Assembly: GCF_000420705.1 (NCBI RefSeq) | Contig: NZ_ATVL01000008.1 | Span: forward strand, 403,933-467,932 | DNA length: 64,000 nt | Reading direction: 5' to 3' | Origin: Hymenobacter norwichensis DSM 15439 | GTDB lineage: Bacteria > Bacteroidota > Bacteroidia > Cytophagales > Hymenobacteraceae | Part shown: piece by piece, positions 62,953 through 64,000 of the stretch | Numbering within the stretch: the first letter of the stretch is position 1 | Layout of the letters: every line of letters begins with the position of its first letter | Program-made: the position numbers and the translations under genes | The notes under the pieces: generated by a model | The model's input: the letters and a program-made list of their open reading frames with translations, nothing else | Told to the model about the DNA's origin: nothing | Database searches by the model: none

Positions 62953-63230
62953 TTAGCGGTAGAGTCAGAAGATGAGAAAAGAAGATTCGGCCTTGCTCGC
63001 ATGGCCCTATATGGCCTTATAGCAACGAGGATTAGGCCAAGATAATCTATAAATCTTTCTCCTCGCCGTAAGTGCCTTTGTTTGGCTTCATCCCTGACTA
63101 GTTGGCGTAGTTCTGTGGCATTCTCTTACTCTATAAAAGAACCGCTCCAGCAAAATGCGCAGACTAGTATTTCTTGCACTCACCCACTGATTATCAAGCT
63201 TTCCACTGCATGCACCTTGCCACTACTTGC

Positions 63231-64000
63231 TCAGAACCGGTAGCGGGCCTGGGCTTTTAGCTCGGTGCGGCGCGGCCCCTGGATTTCCTCCAGCCCCGAC
63301 CCAACCGTACGCTGGTGACGATAGTGCGTTTCTGAAAGACGTAGCCAGAGTGTGAGGTGCCGGTTGCAGTTGACTTCCGCCAGGCCATATATACGGGTGC
63401 CCTGCCCGGAAAGCGCCGGTACCGAGAAGGCATACAGCACATCTTGCTCGAACACATATTGCCGCGTATCATAATCGTCGGTGTCGAAGACAGCGTAACG
63501 GGCAGTGAGCCGCAAGCGGCGGCCAACCCCTATTGTAGCATCCTGGGCCAGCACGTAGCCAGTGCGCCAAGGGCCGTTGCCTTCGTAGTAGCGGGTGCCT
63601 TGCACGCGGGTGCGCAAGCCTAACGTGGTGGCTGGGCTGGCATCGTAGTAGAGCAGCAAACTGCGACGCACCGTGGGCACGGGCAATGGTACTGCCCGAG
63701 TAATATCAGCGTCGTACTGTTTTTCGCGGGTTCGGATTTGGGCGTAGAGTAGGCTGGTTTTGGTGGGCGCGTAGGCTACACGCAGCAACCAGTCGTGCCC
63801 GTGTGAGGGGGCACCTACTTGGTATTTCAACCACGGAAACCAGAACTGGTCATAATAAGCCGACACTTCCCAGCGGGCCACCGGCCGCAGCTTCGCTCCC
63901 AGGTACAGCCCCGACTCGTTGATGTTGCGGGTGTTTTCGCTAAGGGCATTGCCATAAAGCGTGTGAAAGTCGCGGGTGTAGTGCCGCACCAACGCCGACA
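63231..64000 (-). CDS. C-terminal part of a large outer-membrane protein (cut by window end)
   Basis: The frame runs to the window edge (SALVRHYTRDFHTLYGNALSE), so the 5' part lies beyond base 64000 and the first Met seen is not a start. About 256 residues are visible. They are beta-strand-rich, with repeated amphipathic segments (WLLRVAYAPTKTSLLYAQIRTREKQY, RLRLTARYAVFDTDDYDT, TELKAQARYRF) and a terminal Phe, as in outer-membrane barrels. The ESGLYLG and FPWLKYQVGAPSHGHD motifs recall the C-terminal domain of Bacteroidota helix-hairpin-helix (ComEA-like) proteins. That identification is from memory and needs the missing 5' part. The gap upstream of the neighbouring gene (62953-63230) shows nothing. 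Confidence 0.65.
   Translation of the reverse strand, partial: SALVRHYTRDFHTLYGNALSENTRNINESGLYLGAKLRPVARWEVSAYYDQFWFPWLKYQVGAPSHGHDWLLRVAYAPTKTSLLYAQIRTREKQYDADITRAVPLPVPTVRRSLLLYYDASPATTLGLRTRVQGTRYYEGNGPWRTGYVLAQDATIGVGRRLRLTARYAVFDTDDYDTRQYVFEQDVLYAFSVPALSGQGTRIYGLAEVNCNRHLTLWLRLSETHYRHQRTVGSGLEEIQGPRRTELKAQARYRF

Overview
The window looks like chromosomal DNA of a Bacteroidota, most likely a Hymenobacter-type member of the Cytophagales. The sequence basis is: promoter -7 elements of the TAnnTTTG type (the tRNA promoter fits TTG-N19-TAnnTTTG exactly); several secreted proteins ending in a type IX secretion (T9SS) sorting domain; two Oar-like TonB-dependent receptors; a PaaE/TetR pair; and moderately high-GC coding DNA broken by AT-rich intergenic blocks. 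The taxonomic call is inference from gene style, not a database match.

Region 1 (1-15.7 kb, all minus strand) is a surface-polysaccharide locus. Read 5' to 3' it runs: an asparagine-synthetase-like amidotransferase; Ugd and Uxs (UDP-glucose to UDP-glucuronate to UDP-xylose); a five-gene block for a dTDP-3-acetamido-3,6-dideoxyhexose and its possible periplasmic transfer (FdtA-like isomerase, GNAT acetyltransferase, polyprenyl-phosphate glycosyltransferase, large GT-C-like membrane protein, FdtB-like aminotransferase); a STELLO-family and a GT2 glycosyltransferase; GDP-fucose synthase; and the Wzm/Wzt exporter. The Wzt gene is a clear chimera: a GC-rich ATPase half joined to an AT-rich C-terminal domain. 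It is flanked by a 44-bp direct repeat and followed by a remnant of a second permease 3' end.

Region 2 (15.8-21.2 kb) holds an acyl-CoA-binding-protein-like gene, a HEAT-repeat/cyclophilin lipoprotein, a cupin, the cysteine pair EpsC/CysE-CysK, and a tRNA-Ala(GGC) with its own promoter and terminator. Region 3 (21.4-29.9 kb, minus) is two parallel modules, each a large TonB-dependent receptor followed by a small lipoprotein and a strong terminator. Region 4 (29.9-39.7 kb) is mixed: NlpC/P60 peptidase, GlcD-type FAD oxidase, TetR regulator with a palindromic operator, PaaE reductase, an MJ1255-type glycosyltransferase, lipoproteins, a GNAT and an ABC exporter.

Region 5 (39.7-47.3 kb) carries two paralogous secreted proteins in which a SUEL/galactose-binding-lectin-like segment sits inside an Ig/HYR-like domain, each preceded by an AT-rich block. 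It continues with a degenerate NERD-like membrane protein and an AT-rich, zero-spacing pair made of a CmoA-like carboxy-SAM synthase homologue and an integral-membrane (ICMT-like) methyltransferase. Region 6 (47.3-64 kb) has catalase and an MFS transporter around a palindrome, three DUF3857/transglutaminase-like proteins (two without the catalytic Cys and His), a T9SS-secreted metalloprotease, another T9SS cargo protein, and the 3' part of a large outer-membrane protein cut by the window end.

The best candidates for something undescribed are the CmoA-like/ICMT-like pair, the split dTDP-sugar plus periplasmic-transfer block, the nested lectin-like domain, and the Wzt recombination scar. There is no CRISPR array, IS element, phage or recognisable defence system.
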